DNA of 64,000 nt from Gorillibacterium timonense (GTDB lineage Bacteria > Bacillota > Bacilli > Paenibacillales > NBRC-103111). The translations under genes and the position numbers were made by a program. Position 1 is the first letter of the stretch; the number at the start of each line of letters is the position of its first letter. The notes beneath the pieces are model-generated. The model saw only the letters and a list, made by a program, of their open reading frames with translations. It did no database searches and was not told the origin of the DNA. The DNA lies in NCBI RefSeq assembly GCF_001457415.1, contig NZ_LN881724.1, positions 248,001 to 312,000 on the forward strand, in the 5' to 3' direction. Positions 37,289-46,339 of this stretch are shown here, one piece after another.

Positions 37289-37371
37289 ATGAAAACGTAT
37301 GGATATGGAACCTCATCCATGGGTATGCAAGAGGGTGCAGAGACCACGGTTACTAAGCTGGTGGCGTACTA
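37289..37371 (+). mobile_element. ~99-bp inverted-repeat element, copy D (left end eroded)
   Basis: ACGTATGGATATGG, GGGTATG, GAGACCACGGTT and the terminal GGCGTACTAG align with copies B and C. The left inverted repeat is not recognisable. Its right-end TAG (complement of 37369-37371) is the stop codon of topB. Confidence 0.65.
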
Positions 37372-39811
37372 GCTGTTTCTCTCTAAGCCGAGCGAACCTT
37401 TGACGGGATCAAGAAGCACCAAGCGTGCTTCATAGGAGCTGCCGTCCGGGTCGGCGAATTTGAGCCTGCCGGTCTGTCCCTTCTCGGCCAGTTGGCGCAC
37501 CATGCTGTCGGACAGCTTCTTGCCGTAGCTGTCCTTCCAGATGACGAAGCCGCAGCCTTCCTTGTAATGGCTGCAGCCATATCCCTTGCGGCCCATGAAA
37601 AGCTGTCCGCCGCAGCCGGGACGCGGACAACGGGCGACGAACGCCCGTCCTTCCGGAGCGGGCGGCTTCGCTGCCGATTGCGCCGCGCCGTGCGCCGTTC
37701 CGCCGCCAGGGACATCGGCGCTTGGCGCGCTGCTTCGTGCGGAGGCGGCTCCATCGCGGTGCCCGCCCACCGCTTGGATTGCTGCGCGTCCGGGCGGTGA
37801 TTTTGTCGTCTGCGGTTGCCGCCGCCGTCCGCCCGCTGCCGCCGTCCGCAGCAGCGCTCGCTCCCGCGCGCTTTCCAGCGGCGCTTCTGCTGCCAGCGGC
37901 AGCTCGGCCGGCTCGTCCGCGTCCGCCCGGGCGGCCCGCTTCCGCTGTCTCGCCGAAGAGGGACTTGTCGGCTGCCGCCTGTCCGCTGACCTTGTCGACG
38001 ATCAGCCGCGCGAACTGCTTGACCTTCTCCATGAACGCGTCACCGTCGGCTTGCCCGCGCGCGATATCATTGAGGCGGCGCTCCCAGTGGCCGGTCATTT
38101 CCGGGGAAGCGAGGAGATCGACGCCCGCTCCCCGGATCAATTCCACCGCCATGCGGCCCTTCGCCGTGATCAGAATCTTCTTGCCCTGCATGTCGATGTA
38201 GCCGACCTGCTTCAGCCGCTCGATGGTTGCCGCCCGGGTGGCAGGCGTTCCGAGCCCCGAGTCCTTCATCGCGTCTCGCAATTCTTCGTCCTCGACTTGC
38301 TTGCCTGCGCTTTCCATCGCCCGCAGCAGAGTTCCCTCTGTGTACGCCTTCGGCGGTTGCGTTTCCTTTTCCAAGGCATTCGCTTCCTCACAGCGCACGG
38401 GGGCTTCCCGGTTCAGGACGAATGGGGAGGAGGTTTCTTCTTCATCCTCCTGTTCCTGCTCCGCGTCCTTGCCCTTTGCGCCTTTCCGCGCCTTGGCTTT
38501 CGCGGTCTCCTCACCGGCATAGACCGCCTTCCAGCCCTCCGCCAGCCTTTCCTTGACGGTGGTCTTGAAGCGTTCGCCCTCTACCTCCGTCAGCACGGTA
38601 TGGACCTTGTACTCCGCCGGAGGATAGAACTGGGCAATGAAGCGGCGAACGACGAGGTCATAGACCTTTTGCTCATCGGCAGAGAGGGCTCCCGGCTTCT
38701 TGCGCGTCGGAAGAATCGCGTGGTGATCCTCGACCTTGGCGGGGTTGCACACCGCTTTGTTGTTCTTGTGAACGCGCCCCGGATCGGCCCCTTGCGCCAG
38801 ATCGGTATATGACGTTCCCTTCAGCATCTCGAGCGATTTGTGCATCTCCGGAATGTTCTCCTCCGTCACGTAATTGGAGTTGGTACGGGGGTAGGAGATG
38901 ACTTTGTGTTTCTCGTAAAGGGCTTGAGCCACATCAAGCGTCTTTTTCGCGGAGAAGCCAAGCTTCGCGTTCGCCTCGCGCTGCAGGAGGGTAAGATCGT
39001 ACAGCTTGTACGGGTATTCCTTCGTTTCCTTCACCTCATAAGAGGCGATGGCGGCGGGCTTCCCGTTCACCTTTGCGGCGAGCTCTTGCGCCTTCTGCGC
39101 ATCCGTGAGGCGGTCGCCCTGCCAAAGCCCTCGGTAACGGGTATCCTGTTGCCGGAAGAAAGCCTCCACTTCGTAGAACTTGCTAGAAGCGAACGCCTCG
39201 ATCTGCTTCTGCCGATCATAGATCAGAGCGAGAACCGGCGTCTGAACGCGGCCGACCGACAGAAGAACGTTATGCTTCACGGTGAATGCCCGTGAGCCGT
39301 TCATGCCGACGAGCCAGTCGGCCTCGCTGCGGGCGCGCGCCGCTCGGGTCAGATTCTCGTAGTCCGCGCCGCTCTTCAGCTCGCGGAAGCCGCGGCGAAT
39401 CGTCTCGGCGGTGAGGTCGGAGATCCACAGGCGATCGACGGGCTGAATGAGCCGAAGATGCTGCTGGATGTAAGCGAAGATGAGCTGGCCTTCGCGACCG
39501 GCATCGCAAGCGTTGACGATCCGGTCGCATTGCTTGGCAAGCTCGCCGATCACTTTAAGCTGATCCTTCGTCCGATAGACGGGAATCAGCTTGAACCGCT
39601 CGGGAATGATCGGTAGATCGGCCATCTTCCACTTCTTGTATTTGTCGTCGTATTTATCGGGCTCGGCCAACGTGATGAGGTGGCCGATTGCCCAGGTAAT
39701 GATGTAGGTTTCGCCTTCCAGATGCGTCCGTTTGTTCACGGCCTTCGGCTCGATGGCGGATGCGATATTTCGGCCCATGTCGGGCTTTTCGGCGATCACG
39801 AGGGTTTTCAT
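37369..39811 (-). CDS. topB: DNA topoisomerase III, with a frameshift in the C-terminal linker
   Basis: Type IA topoisomerase. The start is ATG 39811 (MKTLVIAEKPDMGRNIASAI) after GGAGGT; the longer upstream frame is not coding. The Toprim domain, GREGQLI, and the active-site region YPRTNSNYV (catalytic Tyr ~340) are intact. The main frame reads good sequence to about 37960, then turns into Arg/Ala/Gly-rich text. The expected C-terminal zinc-ribbon-like domain (CPRPGCGGQLFMGRKGYGCSHYKEGCG) is encoded in the +1 frame from about 37650 to the stop at 37369. Both frames are open over ~37750-37970, so one indel there, real or from sequencing, joins them. Decatenation during replication and recombination is the family role. 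Confidence 0.92.
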
Positions 39812-40104
39812 GTACGAACCTCCCATCCGAAAGTATAGCAGATTTGAGGCAGCGGGGGATATCCCGGAATGGGAGGATCGGGGAGTAAACCAGACCGAAA
39901 TAAACCAAACCGCAGGGATGAGGCACAAGTAAACCGTCAAACAAGGAGGTGAATGCAGCAACCTTTCTCCGGCGTTGAACGTCCTTTATACGGAGATTCT
40001 CAATGAGCGCATGGCCCACTGCTCTGTGCTCGATTATCGCCGTTTTCGTTCTTTACGGAAATCGGGGAATCTCGTATACTTGTCTTTTGGAATAAGGGAG
40101 GATC

Positions 40105-41313
40105 ATGCAAGTGAAATTTCGTAAATCGCCGCTTTCATCGCTCATTGCCCTTCTCGCGGTTTCCTTGCTTCTGGGCTCATGCGGGATTACGTCCCGTTCC
40201 TATCAGTTTTCCGTGGATGGAGTCGACATTGCCAAGCCGAAGCTTGAAACCGAGCATGGCGAGCTGTATGTCCCGGCATCGTTCCTGAAGCAGACCCTTG
40301 GTCTGGATGTATCCTGGACCCCTGTCGCCAAGCAGCAGGAGCATTCCGCTGACGGCGTTTATTATTCCGACCGAGTTCTGCCGTTGATGTACCACGATAT
40401 TTCACTGAAGGAGCAGCCGGGCCGTTCCTCCGTCACGACCGCCGATTTCCGGAAGCAGATGGAGCTGCTCCGAACGGAAGGGTTTCATGTCATTTCAATG
40501 GATGAATACGTCGATTTTCTCCTGAACAAGGGCAAGGTTCCCGATAACGCCGTGCTGATCACGTTTGACGACGGCTATGAAACTTTTTATACGTATGCCT
40601 ATCCGATCCTCAAAGAGTTCGGTTACCCAGCGACCAACTTCCTGATCGTGTCGGGAGTGGACAATCCCAAGCTTGCCGGTTCTCCGAAGCTGAAATGGGA
40701 TCAGGTCCGAAAGATGAAGCAGGATGGCATGAGCTTTTACAGCCACACGTACAATCAGCACATCACGGTTCCCGTCGACGAGAAGGGCTCGCAAAAGCCC
40801 GCTCTCATGCACGCGCAATACCTCAAGAAGGAAAAGCGGATGGAAACCCCACAGGAGTATCGCGACCGGATCACGAAGGATCTGGCAAAGGCGAATGAGC
40901 GGCTTAAGGCCGAGCTCGACAATACGCGTAACATCCTCTGCTTTCCCTACGGAAAATACAGCCTGACCACGTTGGAGGTTGCCAAGTCCCTTGGCATTGA
41001 GGTCATGTTCACCACCATGGAGGGTATCGACACCCGCTCGGACTTGATCGGCTTCCGCATGAATGGCTCGAAGGCGGGAGAGAAGCCCGAGACCTTGATC
41101 AACCGGATGAAGCAGGGGGATAAGACGCTGGAAAACCGGGAGACGAAGGGGATTCTGAATGTAAACGGCAGCGCCTTGCCGCTGTCCGGCCTGGAGCCTG
41201 AGGTGAAAGGTGATGAGCTGATGGTCCCGTTGCGGGAATTTTGCACGGTCGCCAAGGTAGGACTGGTTCATGATAAAAAGCACAAGCGGATTGAGTTGAC
41301 TAAGCCGCAATGA
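40105..41313 (+). CDS. Polysaccharide deacetylase lipoprotein
   Basis: 402 residues; ATG after GGGAGGATC. Signal peptide with lipobox LLLGSC places it on the outer face of the membrane. A short stalk-type segment (residues ~32-70, copper-amine-oxidase-N-like) precedes a NodB-type domain with ITFDDGYE (~152-159, catalytic Asp and metal Asp) and SHTYNQH (~212). A further stalk-like segment closes the protein (NVNGSALPLSGLEPEVKGDELMVPLREF). It likely removes N-acetyl or O-acetyl groups from wall or matrix polysaccharide; the substrate is unknown. The gene after it encodes a membrane glycosyltransferase. Confidence 0.9.
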   Translation: MQVKFRKSPLSSLIALLAVSLLLGSCGITSRSYQFSVDGVDIAKPKLETEHGELYVPASFLKQTLGLDVSWTPVAKQQEHSADGVYYSDRVLPLMYHDISLKEQPGRSSVTTADFRKQMELLRTEGFHVISMDEYVDFLLNKGKVPDNAVLITFDDGYETFYTYAYPILKEFGYPATNFLIVSGVDNPKLAGSPKLKWDQVRKMKQDGMSFYSHTYNQHITVPVDEKGSQKPALMHAQYLKKEKRMETPQEYRDRITKDLAKANERLKAELDNTRNILCFPYGKYSLTTLEVAKSLGIEVMFTTMEGIDTRSDLIGFRMNGSKAGEKPETLINRMKQGDKTLENRETKGILNVNGSALPLSGLEPEVKGDELMVPLREFCTVAKVGLVHDKKHKRIELTKPQ

Positions 41314-41385
41314 TAAAATCATCAGTAGCTTGCACGGCTCGTTCTGTGCATTCCACCATCCGTTGAAAAGGGGCTGACCGAATCC

Positions 41386-42618
41386 GTGGCAGCAAGTGGC
41401 AATCGTTTCAAAGCTGCAGCCAAATACCTGATTGTGATCGTTTTGGCTGTCGCATTCCTCATGCGTCTTGATTATGTGACGAAGTATAATTTTCCAGAGA
41501 TCAAGAACGACCAGTACTACTACACGGTCATGGCGGCTCAAATTATCGAGGACGGCGTCTACGGCTACAAGACCGAAACGCCGAACGCCAAGGTTCCCCC
41601 GGGCTGGCCGTTGTTTCTCGTCGGGATCTTTAAAGTATTCGGCTATGCGGACATGAATCACACGCTGACGGTGATTCGGGTGTTCAACTGCTTTTTCTCG
41701 GTAGGGATGATCTATTTCATCTACTTGATCGGCGGCCGCCTGTTTAACCGTTGGGCGGGGCTCATAGCAGCTGCAATCGCAACGATCTACGGGCCTTATC
41801 TCTTTGTAACGGGCCTTATCTTGACGGAAAATCTATTCCTGCTCTTATTCTTCGCGACGATTTATTACCAGATACGGGTCATCCAGGACAATCGCGTGTC
41901 CGATCATATCATCGCGGGAGCGCTGGCGGCGGCGGCCACCTTGGTCCGTCCCAACACGATCATCATCACGGTGGTTCCTTACCTGTTCCTGTGGGCGAAG
42001 CACAAGAAGCTGTTCCTGAAGCAGATCGCGATCGGAGCGGGCGCCTTCGCCATCCTCATGCTTCCTTGGTGGATTCGCAACCTGATCACGATGGACAAGT
42101 TCATCCTGCTGTCGCAGGGCTCCGGCAACCCGTTTCTCGCCGGGACCGAGCCTTACTTCAAAAAATCGATCCCGTGGAACGACATCGATTATGATCATCA
42201 GACGGAGCTTGGGATCGAACGGATCAAGCAGGGCTTGAAGGACGACCCCAACACGTGGATTCGCTGGTTTACGACCGGGAAGACGAAGGCGATGTTCCTC
42301 CGCGGTATCTATGCTGCGCATTACTTTGTATACCTTGACTTTAAGCCTTGGGAAAATGTCCTGCGCACGCTGCACAAGTTCCTCGTCTACTGGGGAATGT
42401 CGCTGACGGCGATCATGCCGTTTATCCGCAGGCCTTACCGCTTCCTGGCCGTCCATTTCTTCCTGTTTCTCGGCGTGCAGCTGCTGTTCATTCCGGAAAC
42501 CCGCTACACGCTGGGCATGATGCCCTTCCTGATGCTGACTGTCGCAGGTGTCGTTACCGATCTCGCAGGTCTCGGCTGGAAATGGTACTCTGCAAGGCGC
42601 ACGGTGCGTGCGGCCTGA
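41386..42618 (+). CDS. Polytopic glycosyltransferase-like membrane protein (GT39/ArnT/PMT type)
   Basis: 410 residues starting at GTG with AAGGGG upstream. About ten hydrophobic segments; the first extracytoplasmic loop holds an acidic motif (FPEIKNDQYYYTVMA), as in GT-C transferases that use lipid-linked sugars, and PPGWPLFLVGIFKVFGY is typical of the family. It probably transfers a sugar to an envelope acceptor. It lies 72 bp after the deacetylase lipoprotein gene, with no terminator between, so the two may be co-transcribed. Confidence 0.85.
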   Translation: MAASGNRFKAAAKYLIVIVLAVAFLMRLDYVTKYNFPEIKNDQYYYTVMAAQIIEDGVYGYKTETPNAKVPPGWPLFLVGIFKVFGYADMNHTLTVIRVFNCFFSVGMIYFIYLIGGRLFNRWAGLIAAAIATIYGPYLFVTGLILTENLFLLLFFATIYYQIRVIQDNRVSDHIIAGALAAAATLVRPNTIIITVVPYLFLWAKHKKLFLKQIAIGAGAFAILMLPWWIRNLITMDKFILLSQGSGNPFLAGTEPYFKKSIPWNDIDYDHQTELGIERIKQGLKDDPNTWIRWFTTGKTKAMFLRGIYAAHYFVYLDFKPWENVLRTLHKFLVYWGMSLTAIMPFIRRPYRFLAVHFFLFLGVQLLFIPETRYTLGMMPFLMLTVAGVVTDLAGLGWKWYSARRTVRAA

Positions 42619-42694
42619 TTAGTGGCTTTGCTAAGAGGAGAGAGGTTGTCGAAGAAGCCTTTACTTACTAGGGAGACAACTTACACAACGAATG

Positions 42695-42740
42695 AAAGGA
42701 CCTCAATTTCCCATGGTTACTGGGAAATGAGGTCCTTTTT
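42695..42740 (+). terminator. Intrinsic terminator
   Basis: AAAGGACCTCAATTTCCCA pairs perfectly with TGGGAAATGAGGTCCTTT, followed by TT. Confidence 0.9.
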
Positions 42741-42777
42741 ATGAGTCTTTCGGTTGAGGGAGATCGGAGAGGGCCAG

Positions 42778-42927
42778 ATGATGAGCACAACTCCGCTGAA
42801 GGATCCGCTCGCAGGATTGAAGCAACTCTCCGGTTACCCGTTCGGATTCTGGCTTTATCAACTTAAACGCCATGGATATCTCACCCTAGCCAAGCCCATC
42901 CCAACGGGAATTCCGTCATCCCACTAG
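42778..42927 (+). CDS. Possible small protein of 49 residues
   Basis: A frame too short for ordinary gene finding: ATG 42778 stands 7 nt after GGAGAGGG and reads MMSTTPLKDPLAGLKQL... to TAG. The middle is aromatic (YPFGFWLYQL). No promoter is obvious after the preceding terminator, and I know no family. The remainder of 42741-43016 holds only the hairpin at 42940. Confidence 0.25.
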   Translation: MMSTTPLKDPLAGLKQLSGYPFGFWLYQLKRHGYLTLAKPIPTGIPSSH

Positions 42928-42939
42928 CTTATTGGGTAA

Positions 42940-42966
42940 GAAATGTTGCTTTTTGTGCAACATTTC
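42940..42966. repeat. Perfect 10-bp hairpin without T-tail
   Basis: GAAATGTTGC and GCAACATTTC flank TTTTTGT. There is no run of T on either strand after the stem, so simple termination is unlikely; a protein-binding palindrome is possible. Confidence 0.5.
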
Positions 42967-43016
42967 AACCGTTCATGTCGATGTTGCAGCTGACGGATGG
43001 ACCGGGACCGGTGCGC

Positions 43017-43970
43017 CTATTGAAGCGCTGCAAAGGAGACACGAATGCGCTCCATGGATCGGCGCATCGCCTCGTACTCGCTTGCGAGGGCCTCATCCTG
43101 CAGATTGTATTGAACATCCGATGCGGCAATCATGGCGTAGACCCGGTCTTGGGTTTCTCCGATCTGCCAGGAGGGTACGATCTCCAGGATGCTTTTACCG
43201 GATTCGTTCCAAAGCTTCTTCGGATAGATCTGGATGCGGAATACGACTCCGCCGGTTTGTTGATTGGCTTTGTCGATAAAGCCGAGGGTGACAAGTTGAG
43301 TTTCAGGGTCCACCTCTTTCTCCACGGTGAACTTATCCTTCCAGGCAGCGGCGGGCAGGGCGAGGGCGAAGCCGTACTCCTTGTTCTCGTAGAGGAGGGT
43401 GGAGGCGGGGGTTACGGACTTCCCATTCTCTGACGTTACTTGCAGGATGACGGTTTGATACCCTCTCAGATCACCGGCTGCCGTTGTTGTGAATGTCTGT
43501 GTGTCCACTCCGAAGCTGCCCTTCAAGATTGCGCTGCCGAGTTTCTTGTTCGCGGCGTTATAGAAGGTCAGACTCGCTTCCAAGCTGTTCTTGGTATTCC
43601 CGACCCCTGCGTATTGAAGCTGCCCGATGACACTAGTGTTCTTGCCTGAACGGGTCAAGATCAGGTTGCCGACCGACACGCCCGGGAAATTCGGGTCGCC
43701 GACGGTCAGAGGGCCGTTCTGGATGTAGACTCGATGGGAATCCGCCTCGTATCCCACCGTTGCTCCCAGATTCTCGGCAACGAATCGGACTGGCACATAG
43801 GTATGACCGTCCGCCTCCAGAACCTTGTAAGCTTTGTCCAGCTGCACCTCCTTGCCGTTGATAGTGAATCCTGCGGGAAACAAGCGGGCTTGAAGGGGAG
43901 AAGCGGCGAATGCAACGGTGGAGCTGGCAAGCAGCGCACCGCAGAGCAAGCCGAGCATAAACTTTTTCAT
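43017..43970 (-). CDS. Secreted copper-amine-oxidase-N-like stalk domain protein
   Basis: 317 residues; ATG follows GAGGTGACT. Signal peptide ~1-22, then a 'stalk' domain (~30-85: TINGKEVQLDKAYKVLEADGHTYVPVRFVAENLG), common in Paenibacillus wall and spore proteins. A FxLYD-like β-domain (~95-180) and a C-terminal α/β region (~195-317, EYGFALALP...) follow. No catalytic motif. It is probably an extracytoplasmic structural or binding protein, transcribed alone. Confidence 0.85.
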   Translation of the reverse strand: MKKFMLGLLCGALLASSTVAFAASPLQARLFPAGFTINGKEVQLDKAYKVLEADGHTYVPVRFVAENLGATVGYEADSHRVYIQNGPLTVGDPNFPGVSVGNLILTRSGKNTSVIGQLQYAGVGNTKNSLEASLTFYNAANKKLGSAILKGSFGVDTQTFTTTAAGDLRGYQTVILQVTSENGKSVTPASTLLYENKEYGFALALPAAAWKDKFTVEKEVDPETQLVTLGFIDKANQQTGGVVFRIQIYPKKLWNESGKSILEIVPSWQIGETQDRVYAMIAASDVQYNLQDEALASEYEAMRRSMERIRVSFAALQ

Positions 43971-44273
43971 GAGTCACCTCGTCAATAGGATGATGAGAAA
44001 TAGACGCTGCGCAGGTGGGTAAAGTTTCCTCAACAATTGTTCCCAAGAATCTAAGAGAAGAAGCGGGATGAATGTGAGGCGGCACGGTTCAAGAAGCGGG
44101 GCAAGGACACAGGGATGAGTGGACTCAGACCATCAAGCAGGATCGTTCCCGATTGAGCGGGTTTAACCCGATGGAAGTGAAAGCGGCTCTCCATCAGGCA
44201 ATTCTTATCCATGTTTAGGTGATTCAACGGGATTTCGGGCGATTCTGCGATTTTTCAAAAACACTCTTAAGTA
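43971..44273. other. Gene-free stretch
   Basis: This stretch separates the divergent stalk-protein promoter from the rsgA terminator. It must contain the stalk-protein promoter on the minus strand. I see no repeat, RNA or small ORF that I can support. Confidence 0.5.
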
Positions 44274-44322
44274 GAAAAGGAACAGGAAGAGTCCCGGTTG
44301 GGGCTTCTCCTGTTCCTTTTTA
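44274..44322. terminator. Terminator downstream of rsgA
   Basis: AAAAGGAACAGGA pairs with TCCTGTTCCTTTT; it is suited to ending the minus-strand rsgA transcript and would also work in the other direction. Confidence 0.8.
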
Positions 44323-44327
44323 CTTGG

Positions 44328-45419
44328 TCAGTCGTCAGCTTGCGTGCTTCTTACATTGCTGCGAGAGGGCTGTGCGTTCTTGCGGGTGCCCTTCTCGAGG
44401 ATGCGCTGCTTCTGCTGTTCCTTGCGGGCGACGAACGCCAGCTCCGCTTGCAGCTTGCGGTAGTTCTCGTAGCGCGACTCGTCCAACGTTCCGGCCTGAA
44501 GAGCGGCCCGAACGGCGCAGCCGGGCTCCTTGCGATGGGTGCAGTCGCCGAATCGGCACGCTTCCGCCAGCTCTTCGACGTCAGCGAAGGCTTCGCCAAG
44601 ACCGTCCTCCGCGGCCCAGAGTTGAAGCTCCCGCATTCCGGGCGTATCGATCATCATCGCTCCACCCTCAAGCTGGATCAATTCCCGGTGGGTGGTGGTA
44701 TGGCGTCCGCGGGAGTCATCCTCCCGGATGGCCTGCGTCGCCATGATGTCGCTCCCAGCCAAGTAATTGGTCAGAGAGGACTTTCCTGCCCCCGAAGAGC
44801 CGAGCAGGGTGAGGGTCTGGCCGGCTCCGAGGTAAGGAGCAAGCTGATCCATCCCCACTCCGGTCACAACACTCACCGCATGAACGGGAACGCCTGGCGC
44901 AACCCCTTCGGTCTCGGCGAGGTAGAGGGAGGGATCGGGGCACAGATCGGCTTTGCTAAGCACGATGACCGGTTGAGCTCCGCTCTCCCAAGCCGGAATG
45001 AGGTAGCGTTCCAGCCGCCGCAGATTGAAGTCATGGTTCAAAGCGGCGACGAGCAGCACCGTATCCACATTGACGGCGGCAATCTGCTCATCCGTAGTGA
45101 ATCCGGCGTTTTTTCGGGAAAACTTACTGCGGCGCGGAAGAATAGCATGAATTGTGGCGCGCCCTTCTTCGTAGCGGGGGGCAAGGGCCAGCCAGTCTCC
45201 GACGGCCGGGTAATCCTGCCGCTCCGATGCGGCAAATCGGAACTTGCCTGTCACTTCGGCGAGCAGCTCGCCACGTTCGGTCTGCACCGTGTACAGCTGC
45301 TTATGCTCCGCCGTAACCCGTCCTGGTACATAGCCGAGCGCGGCGTAAGGTTCAAATGCTTCTGCCCATTTGAGGCTCCAGCCCCAAGGGATCAACAAAT
45401 CTTCTTGAAAAGTGTTAAT
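44328..45419 (-). CDS. rsgA: Ribosome small-subunit-dependent GTPase A (first paralogue), probable ATT start
   Basis: About 363 residues. A circularly permuted GTPase with an N-terminal OB fold, LSKADL (G4), GSSGAGKSSL (G1), DTPGMREL (G3) and the zinc knuckle CRFGDCTHRKEPGC. RsgA helps late maturation of the 30S subunit. No ATG is available; the first TTG (45398) lacks a usable RBS, while GGGAGG (45427-45432) lies 7 nt before ATT 45419 (ATT AAC ACT TTT). That RBS is inside the end of the GNAT gene upstream, so translation is probably coupled. The basic C-terminal tail is longer than in typical RsgA. Confidence 0.92.
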   Translation of the reverse strand: MNTFQEDLLIPWGWSLKWAEAFEPYAALGYVPGRVTAEHKQLYTVQTERGELLAEVTGKFRFAASERQDYPAVGDWLALAPRYEEGRATIHAILPRRSKFSRKNAGFTTDEQIAAVNVDTVLLVAALNHDFNLRRLERYLIPAWESGAQPVIVLSKADLCPDPSLYLAETEGVAPGVPVHAVSVVTGVGMDQLAPYLGAGQTLTLLGSSGAGKSSLTNYLAGSDIMATQAIREDDSRGRHTTTHRELIQLEGGAMMIDTPGMRELQLWAAEDGLGEAFADVEELAEACRFGDCTHRKEPGCAVRAALQAGTLDESRYENYRKLQAELAFVARKEQQKQRILEKGTRKNAQPSRSNVRSTQADD

Positions 45420-45421
45420 CG

Positions 45422-45850
45422 TTATTCCTCCCTGTATACGGTAAACATTCCGGTCATGCCCGGCGCGTGATTTTGAAATCCGAATCCTTCATAAAAAGAC
45501 TCCGAGCCTTGGGCAGCGAATAATCCCGCGAAGGCAATTCCTCCCGGATGCCGCCGGTTTTTGATGTAGTCGATGAGATGCCGGGTGATCAGTCCCCCGA
45601 CTCCTTGCTTTTGATGCGTGGGCAGTACAGCTACGTCCTGAATGTAGTGGTACATCGCCCCGTCGCCGACAATGCGACCCATGCCAACGATCTTATGATC
45701 GCAAGCGACAACGATGGCGTAGACCGAACTCGCAAGCGATGCCTCGGCCATTTCGGGATCGATCGGCCCCCAGCCGACCGCTTCCCATAAGGCCCGGTGC
45801 TCCTCGACTGTCGGGTAACGCTCCAGTATGATATAGGGGTTATGGGCCAT
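45422..45850 (-). CDS. GNAT-family N-acetyltransferase
   Basis: 142 residues from ATG 45850 (MAHNPYIILERYPTVEEH), preceded by a GAGGGTGG RBS; the longer frame has no support. The acetyl-CoA loop is QDVAVLPTHQKQGVGGLITRHLIDY (~75-98), with FYEGFGFQNH near the end. The substrate is unknown. Its stop codon overlaps the RBS of the following rsgA, so the two form a tight operon. Confidence 0.88.
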   Translation of the reverse strand: MAHNPYIILERYPTVEEHRALWEAVGWGPIDPEMAEASLASSVYAIVVACDHKIVGMGRIVGDGAMYHYIQDVAVLPTHQKQGVGGLITRHLIDYIKNRRHPGGIAFAGLFAAQGSESFYEGFGFQNHAPGMTGMFTVYREE

Positions 45851-45995
45851 AGAAACCACCCTCTCTTTAACGGATGGTTCACAGCGCACAGCCACCCGAG
45901 ATTTCGATTTGACTTTCGTTTTCCAGTATAGGAGCTTGCGCACAAGGTTAAAAGAGAAAGAAAAGGTATAATCGAATGTTCGTCAAGCGAAGAGT

Positions 45996-46024
45996 TTGAC
46001 AACTTTCTGAAAATGCTGTATAGT
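45996..46024 (+). promoter_or_regulatory. Strong σA-type promoter without an obvious gene
   Basis: TTGACA (45996-46001), a 17-nt spacer and TATAGT (46019-46024): nearly consensus. Confidence 0.75.
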
Positions 46025-46030
46025 AACTCT

Positions 46031-46289
46031 TTGTATCAAACTCAATTAACCCCTTACTTGACTGTTAACCGAATCCTTTCCCCGCTACGCCGCATTATCC
46101 TTCCTTCCAGGATTTCAGAACCCACCGGTGAAACGATTCTAAAGACAGGCGCGAACAGCTTAATTCACACTGGCGCGGTCATCGGAGCCGCAAGGATGGA
46201 AGAGAGGCAGGGCTTTCATCGTTTTAAGAGAAGAATCGACATATAGGTAAGTGAGTTTGTCCGAAGCCGTCCCGATGGGGCGGCTTTTT
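46031..46289 (+). ncRNA. Candidate small RNA of ~260 nt
   Basis: The span between a near-consensus promoter and an intrinsic terminator (AGCCGTCCC / GGGGCGGCT then TTTTT, 46265-46289). The only frame that covers it would have to start inside the promoter spacer (46013), and no later start has an RBS, so a non-coding RNA is the simplest reading. I do not recognise a known RNA class. Confidence 0.4.
46265..46289 (+). terminator. Intrinsic terminator of the candidate small RNA
   Basis: AGCCGTCCC, loop GATG, GGGCGGCT-type arm (one bulge), then TTTTT. Confidence 0.8.
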
Positions 46290-46339
46290 CAATGGGCTGC
46301 GTTGGCTTCTGGAGCAGTCCCTAATAGCGTTCTTATAGG

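Noticed and set aside
39940-40010. A perfect Shine-Dalgarno sequence AAGGAGGTGA
   Set aside because: The ATG touching it is too close and the frame stops after 17 codons; no gene could be supported.
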